Source: Canna indica (lineage: Eukaryota; Streptophyta; Magnoliopsida; Zingiberales; Cannaceae). Taken from it: 64,000 nt of DNA. The translations under genes were made by a program, and so were the position numbers. Location: positions 870,501 through 934,500 of the forward strand of contig CP136898.1 of the NCBI GenBank assembly GCA_034359265.1. The letters are read 5' to 3'. This document shows, piece by piece, positions 34,385 through 44,879 of the stretch (positions are counted from its first letter, which is position 1; the number at the start of each line of letters is the position of its first letter). The notes beneath the pieces were generated by a model. It saw nothing but the letters and a program-made list of their open reading frames with translations. It had not been told where the DNA came from and ran no database searches.

Positions 34385-35350
34385 TTTGGGATATAATAAT
34401 ATATGCGGTGCATGCACAATGAAAATATTGAACAATATCTGAAAATCAAAATGCACAAAACAACCATAAGAACATAAACAATTTTTAATGCGAAAAATCC
34501 TCTCAAGGTGAAAGATAAAAACAATGAGACCTTGTCCATATCAACAATCCACTATAATGATAAACGAGTGTACAAAAGAGTTTTTAACACCCATAGAATC
34601 TCAAACAATCACAGCTCATCATCAACAAAGTGAAAATAATGCAATAGCATACCACATAACCATCAACAACAAGGAGATAATAAGGTTTGAGAATAGAGAT
34701 CACCCGGGCGGCTACTACTCTCGAATTCAGACAAAGTTCTCCGAATAAACATTCCATCATTCAGGTCAAAGAACAATGAGTCTTGAACAACCCGATCGAA
34801 CAACAGATGACGTACTTCCCAATTGTTGCACTGACGAAACTCAACGCTGCAAAGAATACCCATAGAAAAGTTCAATTGTTGTAGCAAAATCCATCTTATT
34901 GACTTCCAAATCCGATCACCATCGTTCAAAATGAAGAACTCGATGTCCTCTATCTCTCCACCAAAAATCAGCTCAATCGAAGTCCGACACACCGCCCGAT
35001 CGCTGAAAAAGATGAACCGGATAATACCCTAAAAATCTCCTTTTTCTCTCTTGGTTTTCTTGATGGTTCTCTTTTGTGTGTTTTTTGGAAAAGTGGAGGC
35101 TGCTGCACTACTTTTGAGTGGTTGCCAAAAACCTTTAACATGAAATGATCAATATAATCCGAATGGGTTCAAACATAGATTTTACCACAAAGGAGGGAAC
35201 CCAAACTCAACAATTCTCCCCATTCCCGACTATGTGGAGGAGTTTGCCAACCCGGCAATCACCCGACATACTTAACACTTCCCCTTTGGTAGAGACTTTG
35301 TCATTATGTTTGAAGCACAAGTTTGCGGACAAGGGGTCGCCATCGGCGAC
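34385..35350. repeat. 0.95-kb direct repeat (LTR-like), copy 2
   Basis: Uninterrupted partner of 29750-34300 and the empty site for the CACTA insertion ('ataaacattccatcattcag'). The antisense of 'caacaattctccccattccc' reads like the purine-rich GGGGAGAATTGTTG segment near copia LTR borders, so a solo or paired LTR is likely. No ORF of note. Confidence 0.55.
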
Positions 35351-36755
35351 CTCCATGACCTCCCCGGTCGGATTGGAATTGAAGATGGAAACACATAGGA
35401 AGAAGATGACTTGCCTCTTCTTAAATGTTGTAATCTATATTTATAGGAAGAAGATAATTCACATGCTTCTTAAACCACAATTTTTTTCTTTTTTTCTATT
35501 TTTTAAAACAACTACGTTCTTTTCTACATTTGACGAAGCCACTTTGGGCAAACTTTAAAAGGGTCGAGGAAGGAGTCGAGATCCCAGTTAGACGTCACGG
35601 GTTCGAGGTAGGAGGGGGTGACAGCGGCCCATAGTAGGGACGGGAAAAGGATTAAGAGAGTGAGATGGATCCAATTAAAAAGACATTAAAAAGTAATATG
35701 ATGTGTATGCCAACTGAGATTTTTTAAATTATTTTTGGATTGTCACACCAGCGAATTTAACGAAAAATTCATATCATTTTCATTTAATAAATATGAATCA
35801 ACTACGTAGTTTCCCATTTACATATTGTGGTTTTAACTTTTCTATACAAGATGCAGTCCAAAAAGAGGGACGATTTCTGTCAACCTTGTATGGGAAAATT
35901 AAGACTGGTCTTAAACTCGAAACTAAAGTGTCTCTAATATTTTCTCACAGATACTAAAATGTCCCCTAATATTTTTTTGATAAAAAATATTCCTTACATA
36001 ATGGAATCAGTACATAAATGCCCCTATATGTTAACAGTGTTAATGGAGAGATAACGGAACTGACGTGGCTGATGACTAAGACTAATGTCTTGGACACGTG
36101 ACACACATACAGATCGAGGCTTGCCACGTCAGTAAGGGGGTCCCACCACTAATATTAAAGGTACTGAAAATACTCTTGGTGTCTTCACCAGGGTACTAAA
36201 ATGTTTCTATCGTTTGTTTCAGAGCTAAAATGTCCTCGAAGTTATTAAAAATGGTACAAAAATACACCTAATCGCCTTGAATGCATGTCCATTGCAAACT
36301 CATCTTCCTAGAGCATCTGTTCAAGCAATCAAAGAAGTAAACAAATTACATACAGACACAACACACATCATGTATACTCTCGATTTTAATTACATACCCA
36401 CCACATGAAATTTCTTCTTACTTGAGCTTTGGAGTGTCTATGTAGGTCTCATTGTTGGAGTCGCACCAGATTAGGAGATGCGCAGGACCGCACCACCCCG
36501 GCTTTAGGAAAGAACATTTGACGTCCATCATGAGACTGAGTAAATCTTAACTCCCCTTTCATCATGGTAGGTACTCGGGGTCAAGCGAACGCTGATACAC
36601 ATAGGCAATACCCTGATGGCGTTATGGTATTTCTATATCATTTTTAATAACTTTATGAGCATTTTAGCACTCGGGTGAAAATATTAAGAGCATTTTGGTA
36701 CCCTGATAAAAACGTCAATGACAATTTAGCACCTTTAGTATTAGTGGTGCCCCCC
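35351..36755. other. Unclassified repeat-like spacer
   Basis: 35900-36300 and 36640-36740 repeat phrases such as 'actaaaatgtcccctaatat' and 'gagcattttggtaccctgat', which also occur at 37340-37395 on the other side of the plastid insert. This suggests one old repeat into which plastid DNA was placed. No gene seen. Confidence 0.4.
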
Positions 36756-36866
36756 CTCCCAAAATCTTTTCGATTGCTCGTTCGAGATCTACGATCCTTA
36801 GCTCTAGAACTGAATCATTTCCTTGTATCTGAGAAGAACTTCCAGATTAATAGGAAGGAAGCTTGA
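36756..36866 (+). pseudogene. rpoB: Plastid-derived rpoB 3' end (NUPT)
   Basis: Encodes the C-terminus of the plastid RNA polymerase beta subunit: '[20 protein letters not shown]', then [13 protein letters not shown] and stop. The joint to nuclear repeat sequence is at about 36756. Adjacent rpoC1 follows with the plastid gene order and a 5-bp gap, so this is transferred plastid DNA, not a nuclear gene. Confidence 0.9.
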
Positions 36867-36871
36867 TCTGA

Positions 36872-37190
36872 ATGAATCAGAATTTCTATTCTATGATTGA
36901 CCGGTATAAACATCAACAACTTCGAATTGGACTAGTTTCTCCTCAACAAATAAAGGCTTGGGCCAACAAAATCTTACCTAACGAGGAGATAGTTGGGGAG
37001 GTGACAAAGCCCTTTACGTTTCACTATAAGATCAATAAATTGGAAAAAGATAGATTGTTTTGTGAAAGAATCTTTGGGCCCATAAAAAGTGGAATTTGTG
37101 CTTGTGAAAATTATCGAGTGATTGGAGCTGAAAAAAAAGACCCGAAATTTTGTGAACAATGTGGGGTGAAATTTGTTGATTCTCGGATAC
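36872..37190 (+). pseudogene. rpoC1: Plastid-derived rpoC1 exon 1 fragment (NUPT)
   Basis: Starts [18 protein letters not shown] and proceeds through '[20 protein letters not shown]' and '[15 protein letters not shown]' to '[15 protein letters not shown]', the N-terminal part of the plastid beta-prime subunit with its C-x-C...C-x2-C zinc-binding cysteines. Homology ends after 'ggatacg' (about 37190). The frame is open, so the insertion is either fairly young or has been lucky. It has no plastid promoter, lacks most of the gene and cannot make a functional subunit. Confidence 0.9.
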
Positions 37191-37799
37191 GCCTTGGTTG
37201 ACATGACAGTATTAGTCTACATGTGCTCAATGTGTTCAAGTCATCAGTCACATCAATTTTGTAATCTCTCCATTAACACTGTTTATATATATGAGCATTT
37301 ATGTACCGATTTCATTATGTATGAGGTATTTTTAATCCAAAAAATGTTAGAGCATTTTAGTATTGATGTGAAAACGTTAATAGCATTTTAATATTTATTT
37401 TCAATTCTCAAAATTTGACTTCGGATCTTCATGTTCGTGCATCCCCCTCCATGGGAAATTTCATCCAATTTTTTTAATATTTTATTTTTGAAGAATCACT
37501 AATAACGTGGATTTCTTATTTTCCTTTAAAAAGGAAAATAAATAGGTTCATTGAACAACAAATAAGACAAAGAATTACTTTCGACATGTCGACGGTAGGT
37601 AACAGTTAGTAATAATATATTATATACTGTCTACAAATTTAGTATTCAAATTTTAATATTATTATCTATTATAATTTTTTATCTTTATTTTAAAAAAATA
37701 CAATTTATATTAGTAATTAGTTCCGCTGTGTTTTTCGTTTACTATATGTGAATGGATTTTATTCTAACTAAATTGGTGGTTGGGTTAAACCAAATCAAA
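37191..37799. other. AT-rich spacer
   Basis: Right flank of the plastid insert; 37340-37395 repeats phrases from 36660-36740. No gene. Confidence 0.4.
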
Positions 37800-38393
37800 T
37801 TCTCCCAAACTTGGATTAAACTAACGGATAATGGGACGAATTCTAAAAGCGATCAACTAATGAAAATATTAAGATATGATGCATTTTATTTCATTAACAC
37901 AAATAGCTTGCTCTGCTTTTTTTTAAAACAAATTTAGGGAGTGTGACTCTGACTCATTTCATTTCATCTCGAACTCCAAAGCAAGCAGAGCAAGCAAAGA
38001 CACTTATAGAAGTGGCTCCAAAACAAAGCAGCTGTGCTTTTAAAACATACATATATTGCTGATTTTTTTATTTTTAGAACAAAGACACATTTATTTCATT
38101 AACACAAGCAAAGCAGCTGTGCTCTGTTTTTCTAAACAGAGAGCCATATCGCTGCCTTTAGCTCCAATCATGCTTTCTTCTGCTCGAACCTCCTCAGGAA
38201 GATGAGCAGCAGCAGCAGGTGCTATTGTGCTAATAGGAGAAAGAAAGCAGAAACAGATCAAGAGTACAAATTACCAACAACAATTCAACAAACACCGGTG
38301 ATTCACAAAACTTGCACTAGGACGACCACAAAGGAACAACAAGCACACCCAAATTAAATCCACCGGCGATTCCCAAATAGCAACCATGACTTC
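37800..38393 (-). repeat. 3' flank of copy G, inverted duplicate of 10157-10720
   Basis: Reads in reverse as the flank of copy B, from 'ttaaactaacggataatggg' to the stop codon region. It contains 'cagctgtgct' repeats and probably the 3' UTR. Confidence 0.7.
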
Positions 38394-39044
38394 TTAATCG
38401 GACCGGTAGCAGGCGAACAAAACGGCGGCGGCATAGCATTTGACGAATAGTAGCACGACCACGACCTTCGCGGTTACAGCAGGGGCGACTTGTGCTCGGC
38501 TGGACGGGGAGTCGGCGACCCAGATGCGGACGAAAAGAAGCGCCATGCAGACGAGAAAGAGCACGAAGGCGTCGAGGTAAAAGCTCGCGCGACCTTTGGC
38601 CCCGCTGATTGAGCTAAGGACGGCGGCAGCGAGGAATTTGACAGAGAGGAACGCGACCACAGTACCTGCGGCGACAGCGTGGGCGATGGGAGGAGAGCCG
38701 GCGCCACTGAGCTGAGCGAAAAGAAAAATTTCTGCGGCGATGAAGAGGACGTAGGCATCCAAGTATAAGCTCGCGTCGGCCTTCTCCCCGTCAAAGGAGG
38801 TGACGCCTGAGAGGACGAGGATGGGGAGCATCGCAAAGGCTACGACGACGGCAGTGGTGCGGCGCGCAGGTGCAGCGGTAGTTAGCACCATAATCAAGAA
38901 CAGAACAGGGAGAAAGGAGGCGAAACAGAAGATGGCGGACGAGGCGTACTCATCGAAGCCCTCCGTCGGTACCTCCCCGGTCGGAATGGAGTAGAGGAAG
39001 ATGAGAGCGGAGAAGCCGATGAGGAAGAAAGGTAGTATTTCCAT
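38394..39044 (-). CDS. Family 1 multi-pass membrane protein, copy G
   Basis: Intact 216-aa ORF starting MEILPFFLIGF, the best-preserved full-length member together with copy B. Hydrophobic segments lie at about residues 4-20, 36-55, 63-82, 93-112, 122-146, 154-174 and 188-212. The signature repeats are 'DASLYLDAYVLFI' (90-102) and 'RASFYLDAFVLFL' (152-164). Charged loops GEKAD (86-90) and GAKGR (148-152), the linker WVADSPSSRAQVAP (175-188) and the tail CYRSD follow. The TATA box at 39095-39101 and start context match copy B, its inverted duplicate. Function is unknown. I considered DMP/DUF679 and other small plant membrane families but saw no convincing match. Confidence 0.75.
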   Translation of the reverse strand: MEILPFFLIGFSALIFLYSIPTGEVPTEGFDEYASSAIFCFASFLPVLFLIMVLTTAAPARRTTAVVVAFAMLPILVLSGVTSFDGEKADASLYLDAYVLFIAAEIFLFAQLSGAGSPPIAHAVAAGTVVAFLSVKFLAAAVLSSISGAKGRASFYLDAFVLFLVCMALLFVRIWVADSPSSRAQVAPAVTAKVVVVLLFVKCYAAAVLFACYRSD

Positions 39045-39094
39045 TGCTGAGAAGAAGAGAAGGGGTGTAATGCCTTCTCTTCGATGGTCGGGAC

Positions 39095-39101
39095 ATTTAT
39101 A
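39095..39101 (-). promoter_or_regulatory. TATA box of copy G
   Basis: TATAAAT on the minus strand, about 51 bp upstream of the ATG, at nearly the same spacing as in copy B. Confidence 0.6.
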
Positions 39102-39214
39102 ATGGAGAGAGAAACGTGGATGTAGGAAGGCAGGAAGGTGCCACAATTCTCCTTTTGCAGTCATAGTCGGAGTACTGTGGAAGAGAAAGCGGCTGATCAA
39201 TGTAGGAAGTCACC

Positions 39215-39480
39215 AATTTGACAATTTCCAACGTGTATCATGAGGTCTGTGATGCGTTCGCACTCTGGATGTTACATAGGAAGGATGATTTTTGGTCCAG
39301 ATTCATTAAGTGTCGCTACTTAACTGATCTGGGGAGTCTCTACTTCATGCGCACCTGCCCTATAAGAGTTCCTCGTAATGGAAGCGGTTGTTCAGGTTGA
39401 AAACAAAATTGGCAGAGTCTTGTCGCTGGATTGTTGGGTTGGGAGAGGCAAAAAGAGTTTCTGGTGTGATAACGACTGAG
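39215..39480 (+). pseudogene. LINE (non-LTR retrotransposon) RT-linker fragment
   Basis: The frame reads 'ALWMLHRKDDFWSRFIKCRY', resembling the region before the zf-RVT domain of plant LINEs (A-x-x-x-W-x-x-x-x-x-x-x-x-W-x-R-F-x-x-x-K-Y). Stops occur from 39398. It lies directly behind the promoter of copy G. Confidence 0.5.
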
Positions 39481-39539
39481 ATAGGTGATTTACGAAGCCA
39501 AGTACAAGATGATGAGTACTAGTCGCTTAGCTCCTCTTT

Positions 39540-40830
39540 AATGACAATAACTATGATTTCTTACCTTTCTAGTCGCTTAAAATTTTGTAGCCACTAAAAT
39601 AATATTTCTCAAAAAAATATTATAGAATTATCAAAAATAAATTCATGTTATACTTAAACAAAAAAAAAAACATAATTTTAGCACTTGGCTAAAAATTAAA
39701 AAAATAGTGATTTTAGCAACTAAAACAATATTTAGCCACTAATAAAGTACTATATGATTTGTCAAATGATTTAATTTATCCTACACATAACTAAAAAAGT
39801 ACACAACTTGAGTACTTAAAGACTATTGTAAATAATAATAATATTCATCATCGTCATCTTGATCACTAAAAAAGTCTGTATCCATCAAAAAAACTAAAAT
39901 ACTAATGACATTTGCTAAAAGTAAATTTACCTTATGCATAATGAAAAAATATTTCATTCTGAGCCAATATCTTTAAGTGGTAAAATGGATAAAACCTTAT
40001 TTAAAAATGGAGGACAAAAATTGATTTTAAAATCATCCATGATTAATGGATCCACTTGAATTTGGATCTAATTGTAGACCATATTTGGTCCGGCCCGTAT
40101 ACTTAGTTCGATTGCATCGGGTGTAAATGACGAGATTTATTGGGTTGAAGTCTATATTCCTGGCCCATATATATTTATAAGTTTTTTTAATAAAAAATTG
40201 AATAAAATGGAAGAGGATTATTTATAAACAGAGAACTTAACCACGCAAAACCCGATCTTCACTAATGGCACCTTTGTTTGACCAAATTTCAGACGAATAA
40301 AAATTTACTTAAAATTAATTAGGATAAAAAATATGTAGGATAAATTTTTATTCTATCCAGCGTTTGTTGAATTCTCAGATAAGAAAATTAAAAAAAAAAA
40401 TTGAAATCTTATATTTATATTGACTTTGAATAAAAGAGTCGGATATTAATAATTTAATGCTTAAAATTTATTTTTAACAAATTTTTGTCTTAAAATTATA
40501 AAATTAATTTTAAATAATTATTTTAACATAATGATAATAATAATAATTTATAAAATATTTTTAAATATTATATTAAAATTGGTTTATTATAAATATTTAA
40601 TTTAAATAATATGAGAAAAAATAATTTTGAGATTTTAATTTTCACACCTCGGAGGATATTTATATTCTATTTGTATTGAATTTAAATTATTCTATTCATC
40701 GATCATATCTCGTGAAACAAATGCTCCCTGATATAATAAATCCAACCGATCTCAAATTAAGAAATCAAATACATCTCATATATAAGAAAACACGGGTGGG
40801 GATTGGGGAACAGACATGACCAACTCGCTT
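39540..40830. repeat. Inverted copy of the 5380-6330 flank, carrying an insertion
   Basis: 39540-40266 and 40729-40830 together match 5400-6330 and 27830-28290 in reverse. The 0.46-kb interruption (40267-40728) is a separate element. Confidence 0.65.
40267..40728. mobile_element. MITE-like insertion (candidate)
   Basis: The left end GGCACCTTTGTTTGACCAAA is near-inverse of the right end GTGAAACAAATGCTCC. Comparison with the uninterrupted sequence at about 5570 and 28020 shows it sits between 'gatcttcac' and 'ataataaatcc'. The interior is AT-rich with no ORF. The target duplication is short and imperfect. Confidence 0.55.
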
Positions 40831-41582
40831 ACGCGTAATTACGTCTTATGTCTTATGTGTTATGTCTTTTTCAAACTGTTCTTATGGGAGAAAGGCACCA
40901 TAATTACGTGGATACGCCTTAGTCTTATGTCCTTTTCTCATGACATAAGAAAGCATTACTGTTCTTTTATTATAATAGTATATATAAAAAGTAGGATACA
41001 CGGATCCTTTCCTTAGTCACCATGTGTGGGGGAAAGGAAGATGGGGACTGTCCGACTAAGGATGGGGAGTTTGAGATTCGAGATGCCTTTCTCCCAGTCA
41101 AACTGGGTGCTATTCAACGCCTTACTCAATCGAAGACAATATGCTCGCTCATTGAACTTCCTATTTACAAGCATCCATCTGTCTTTATTGAAAGCTGTCT
41201 GCCTCATTCGAACTCGCCCTTTTCAAGAGATGGTTTGTCATCATTCATCAACAAGCTTTATTTGCATATATCCATGCTTGGTTTCTTGACGTGACTAGAA
41301 AATTTAATATTTCCATATCTGATATGCTATATGGTAATGTTTGGTAGAATATGATTTGGATGGAATAAAAATTGAAAATAGATAAGAGTGAAATAAAAAT
41401 TCAATAGGATTTTTTAAAATTTTATTTTATATTTATTTTGTCGTAGGATAAAAAATATTAATATGATATAAAAATTCATATTATGTAAATTTGGATCCTA
41501 AATTTATCTCTCCATAAGTTTTCTAAATCGAGCCAAGGATGAATTAAGGCTAAAATAAATTTACTCCATATCCAATTCAATT

Positions 41583-41613
<31 letters not shown>

Positions 41614-41619
41614 TGTGAA
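40831..41619. other. Spacer, nothing assigned
   Basis: 41022-41294 has an open frame on the plus strand (MCGGKEDGDC...) with no motif I recognise, overlapping another frame of similar length. 'gatggggactgtccgactaa' recurs partly at 42450. AT-rich from 41300. Confidence 0.35.
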
Positions 41620-41773
41620 ATAGATAGTTTCACACGCCTTTATTCCTGCGACCGCATATTTATGAAAGGATTATATTATATATGCCCGCAGAGAAGAAAA
41701 TGAAGTGAAGACGTCCGAGTTGCAGCGACTGCTGCCATTAATTTAATTCATTCCTTCGACGATCGAAGAGTAG
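41620..41773 (-). repeat. 3' flank of copy H, inverted match of copy F flank
   Basis: 'gcccgcagagaagaaaatga' and 'ttcattccttcgacgatcga' match 27690-27850 in reverse. A (AT)n run at 41583-41610 precedes it. Confidence 0.6.
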
Positions 41774-42337
41774 CTAGCAGGCGAGTAAAACGGCGGCCGC
41801 ATAGTATTTGACCAAGAGCAGTGCGACCACTGTCTTCACGGCCACAGCAGGGGCCACTTGTGCTCGGCCGGACGGGGAGTCGGCGACCCAGATATGGATG
41901 AAAAGAAGCGTCACGCAGGCAAGAAAGAGCACGAAGGCGTCGAGGTACAAGCTCGCCGCGCCCTCGGCCTCGTTGATGGAGCCAGAGTAGAAAAGCAGGG
42001 CGGCAGCGACGAATTTGACAGAGTGGGAAGCGACAACTGTACCTGCGACGACAGCTTGGGCGATGAGAGAGCCGGCGGCACAGAGCCGTGCGAAAAGAAC
42101 AATTTCTGCGGCGACGAAGAGGACGAAGGCATCCAGCAGGTAGAGGCCCGCGTCGGCCTTCTCCCCGTCAAAGGAGACGAAGACTGAGAGGACTATGATT
42201 GGGAGCACCGCAAACGCGACGACGGCAGTGGTGCTTCGCGCACGTCCGGTAGCTAGCACCATAATTAGGAAGATGACGGGGAGAAAGGCATCGAAGCAGA
42301 AGTTGGCGGAGGAGGTGAATTCATTAGTGCCATCCAT
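41774..42337 (-). CDS. Family 1 multi-pass membrane protein, copy H
   Basis: Intact 187-aa ORF starting MDGTNEFTSSANFCFDAF. It has both Y-L-(L)-D-AFVLF repeats ('GLYLLDAFVLFVAAEI' carries an extra Leu), the IWVADSPSGRAQVAP linker and the last helix. It stops at LLAC through a TAG where copies A, D and I continue with YSSSKE, so it lacks the last six residues. Promoter and leader match copy A, with the TATA box at 42427-42434. The 3' end matches copy F in inverted orientation. Function is unknown. Confidence 0.7.
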   Translation of the reverse strand: MDGTNEFTSSANFCFDAFLPVIFLIMVLATGRARSTTAVVAFAVLPIIVLSVFVSFDGEKADAGLYLLDAFVLFVAAEIVLFARLCAAGSLIAQAVVAGTVVASHSVKFVAAALLFYSGSINEAEGAASLYLDAFVLFLACVTLLFIHIWVADSPSGRAQVAPAVAVKTVVALLLVKYYAAAVLLAC

Positions 42338-42426
42338 CGGTACCTCCTCAGTCTGAACGGAGTAGAAGAATATATATGAGGAGGAAGAAGATGGAAAGAC
42401 TGGCTTGCCTCTACCTTAGAATGGTC

Positions 42427-42434
42427 TATTTATA
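42427..42434 (-). promoter_or_regulatory. TATA box of copy H
   Basis: TATAAATA on the minus strand, same context as in copy A, about 90 bp upstream of the ATG. Confidence 0.55.
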
Positions 42435-42439
42435 GGAAG

Positions 42440-43024
42440 CTTTCCAACCGGGGACTGTCCGACTGAGTTTTTTTAAGATATTCAAAGGACTTTCTATCTT
42501 TTGTTTTAAAAAAATAAAATTCAAAGGAATTCCTTGGACTGTCCGATTGGCAATTTGTACATAGATATTAAATGCGCTTCATCCAGTCAAAAGAAATTCT
42601 AAGGAACATCTAATGTGATATCTAAGGATCGAATTCTAACGGGTTTCTGTTTCAGACGAAACGAAAACCCGAAAAGGACCCTAAAATTTGGATTTCAAAT
42701 TTTAAATAATTTATAATTTTGATTGTATTGAATTATATTATTTTAAATAAATATTTGACAATATTATCCTATTTTATTTATTATCCATTTAAATTAGACT
42801 CTACAATAGGAATATATCGAGCTTTTATTCAATTCAACTTATTAAATTTGACTATCACATCCGAAAGAAAATTATAAAGTCTTAACTGAACTTATAACTA
42901 GTGATATTATCATATGTTAAATAATAATTTTTAATTTTTGTTTTATTTATCAAATTTTAAGGAATGATCTTTTCAATTTTTATATTTTTCAGCAAAAATA
43001 TAAAATGTCAAATTAAATGAAATA

Positions 43025-43094
<70 letters not shown>

Positions 43095-43280
43095 AAATTT
43101 TAAGTTTGATAATATAATATTATATTATACACCTACCTGCTATATAAAGTTATGAATCACCTCTATTTAAAATTTAATTAGAGTTGATTCAAATCTAATT
43201 CAATTTTTAAATTGATTCAAATTTTTATAAATTTTTGCTAAAACAAATCATGATTTCATAATTCCATTTTTCCACACCAT

Positions 43281-43321
<41 letters not shown>

Positions 43322-43590
43322 CATTTTTTTTACTTTCTACTTTAAAATATATTTCCTAAAATTATTTTATCATGTATTATATATTATTAATAATGGAATT
43401 TTTAATTTATTTTATTATTTTGTTAGTAATAGTTCATATTATATTTTATTATATTTATTATTATCTTTTACAAATTTTGGATAATTATATTCCTTTAATT
43501 TTTCATTATTTACACCAGCATGACTAATTAAATGGTAAGAAGTCAAAATAGTTGTTGAAAAGTCACATCTCCTTAGGTCTCTAATTTATG
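42440..43590. repeat. AT-rich duplicated flank with long (AT)n microsatellites
   Basis: 42870-43440 is the inverted copy of 4690-5350. It contains (AT)n at about 43030-43090 (near 60 bp) and about 43283-43316, longer than in the partner copy. No ORF. Confidence 0.65.
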
Positions 43591-43840
43591 AAACGGCAAC
43601 ACAGCCGACACGGGTACGAGGAGACACTAATTTTAAAATTTTACAGAAACGAACACGTATATATATATATCAAAAGAGTTGTTGAGAAGTCGCATCTCTT
43701 TCTGTCTCTACTTCCTATCTTAGAAAAAAATTATATGAATAGTCTGTTAATAATATATGAAGCGTCAACACCAACACAATTACACATAGTAACTCATTTC
43801 AAAATTTTACATAATACAAACACGACATACTTATATATAT

Positions 43841-44024
43841 ATCTCGTGTTCATGTAGTAATATTTTTATTGATATCAAATTTTTTATTTTCAATTTTTCA
43901 TAGGTTCATTTCAAAATATATAAAGCGTATATATCTCGTGTTCATGTAGTAATATTTTTATTGATATCAAATTTTTTATTTTCAATTTTTCATAGGTTCA
44001 TTTCAAAATATATAAAGCGTTCTA
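43841..44024. repeat. 92-bp tandem duplication
   Basis: The segment starting ATCTCGTGTTCATGTAGTAA at 43841 is repeated at 43933 with no visible change. Confidence 0.85.
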
Positions 44025-44879
44025 AATAATTTCTTGTGTCAATACTTATTATTTCTTAGCTCATTCCAAAAATATGAGGCACAAGATTTATTAACATCTT
44101 TTAATATTTTTTTTAAATTAGCATGTCTTAATAGAACTAATCATGTAGAATCACACGTAAATAAAAAATTAAGTATAATCTCACTATCTTCTTCATCTTA
44201 ATCATTGTTGTTATCTTTTTTATTAAAAAATATTATTCTCTCCAACTCAGAGAAAAGTTGGCAACTTCAAGGATTTCATTATCTTCATCAATTGACTACT
44301 TATTATTTTCCCTTTATTGTATTGTAGAGTTTTCTTTAAAATGAGACGAATATTACTATGGACAAATACTAAACTCTTCGCATGTTTAGGCTCCATCTTG
44401 TTCCTTTTAAGATAATAGATAAAAGAGTAAGTGCTTCAATTTTTTTCACAACAACAAGAAGATAAAATACTAAATTCTCTTGATTGTTTTTTTAAAAAAA
44501 AAGATGCATGACGGACCGTGTCTGGGTCGTGTCCGATTGTTTCTGAGCCGTGTCCAGGCGTGTTCGGGCTGTGATCGGGCAAAAAAAAAACTTTGACTAG
44601 TCAAAACACTTTTGGACACGTGGGACACGTGTGTCGAACGAGTGTCTTCTGGTGTCGATGTCCGCAGCGTGTCGGACACGCGGACACGATAGTCCCACTG
44701 AGGGTTCGTGTTTTCTATAAATTTTTATGAATGAATGAATATAAATTTTAAACTACTTAACATGAATAAAAAATAAATAGATGTATTCATTTTATATTTT
44801 TTTTACTCGTATTCATATCTATTTTTTTAGCTTAAAGCACATATGTATTCATTGTTTCCCATGAGCAGCCTGAATAAAA
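44025..44879. other. Spacer with GTGTCC/GGACAC palindromes
   Basis: 44515-44690 is rich in 'cgtgtcc' and 'ggacacg', with nested palindromes such as GGACACGTG. It reads like part of an unclassified plant transposon, with no coding frame. 44880-44979 is the conserved upstream flank of family 2, shared with 18620-18720. Confidence 0.4.

Noticed and set aside
38394..39044. Assignment of family 1 to DMP/DUF679 or another known small plant membrane family
   Set aside because: Hydrophobic layout is superficially similar, but I saw no diagnostic motif and would be guessing.
41022..41294. 90-aa ORF beginning MCGGKEDGDC
   Set aside because: Two overlapping frames of equal length, no recognisable motif and no family relation; coding not supported.
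44515..44690. Cluster of CACGTG/GGACACG palindromes as a G-box regulatory region for the family 2 gene
   Set aside because: The pattern looks like transposon-type repeats about 300 bp upstream and is not present upstream of the 18722 paralogue, so a promoter role is not supported.
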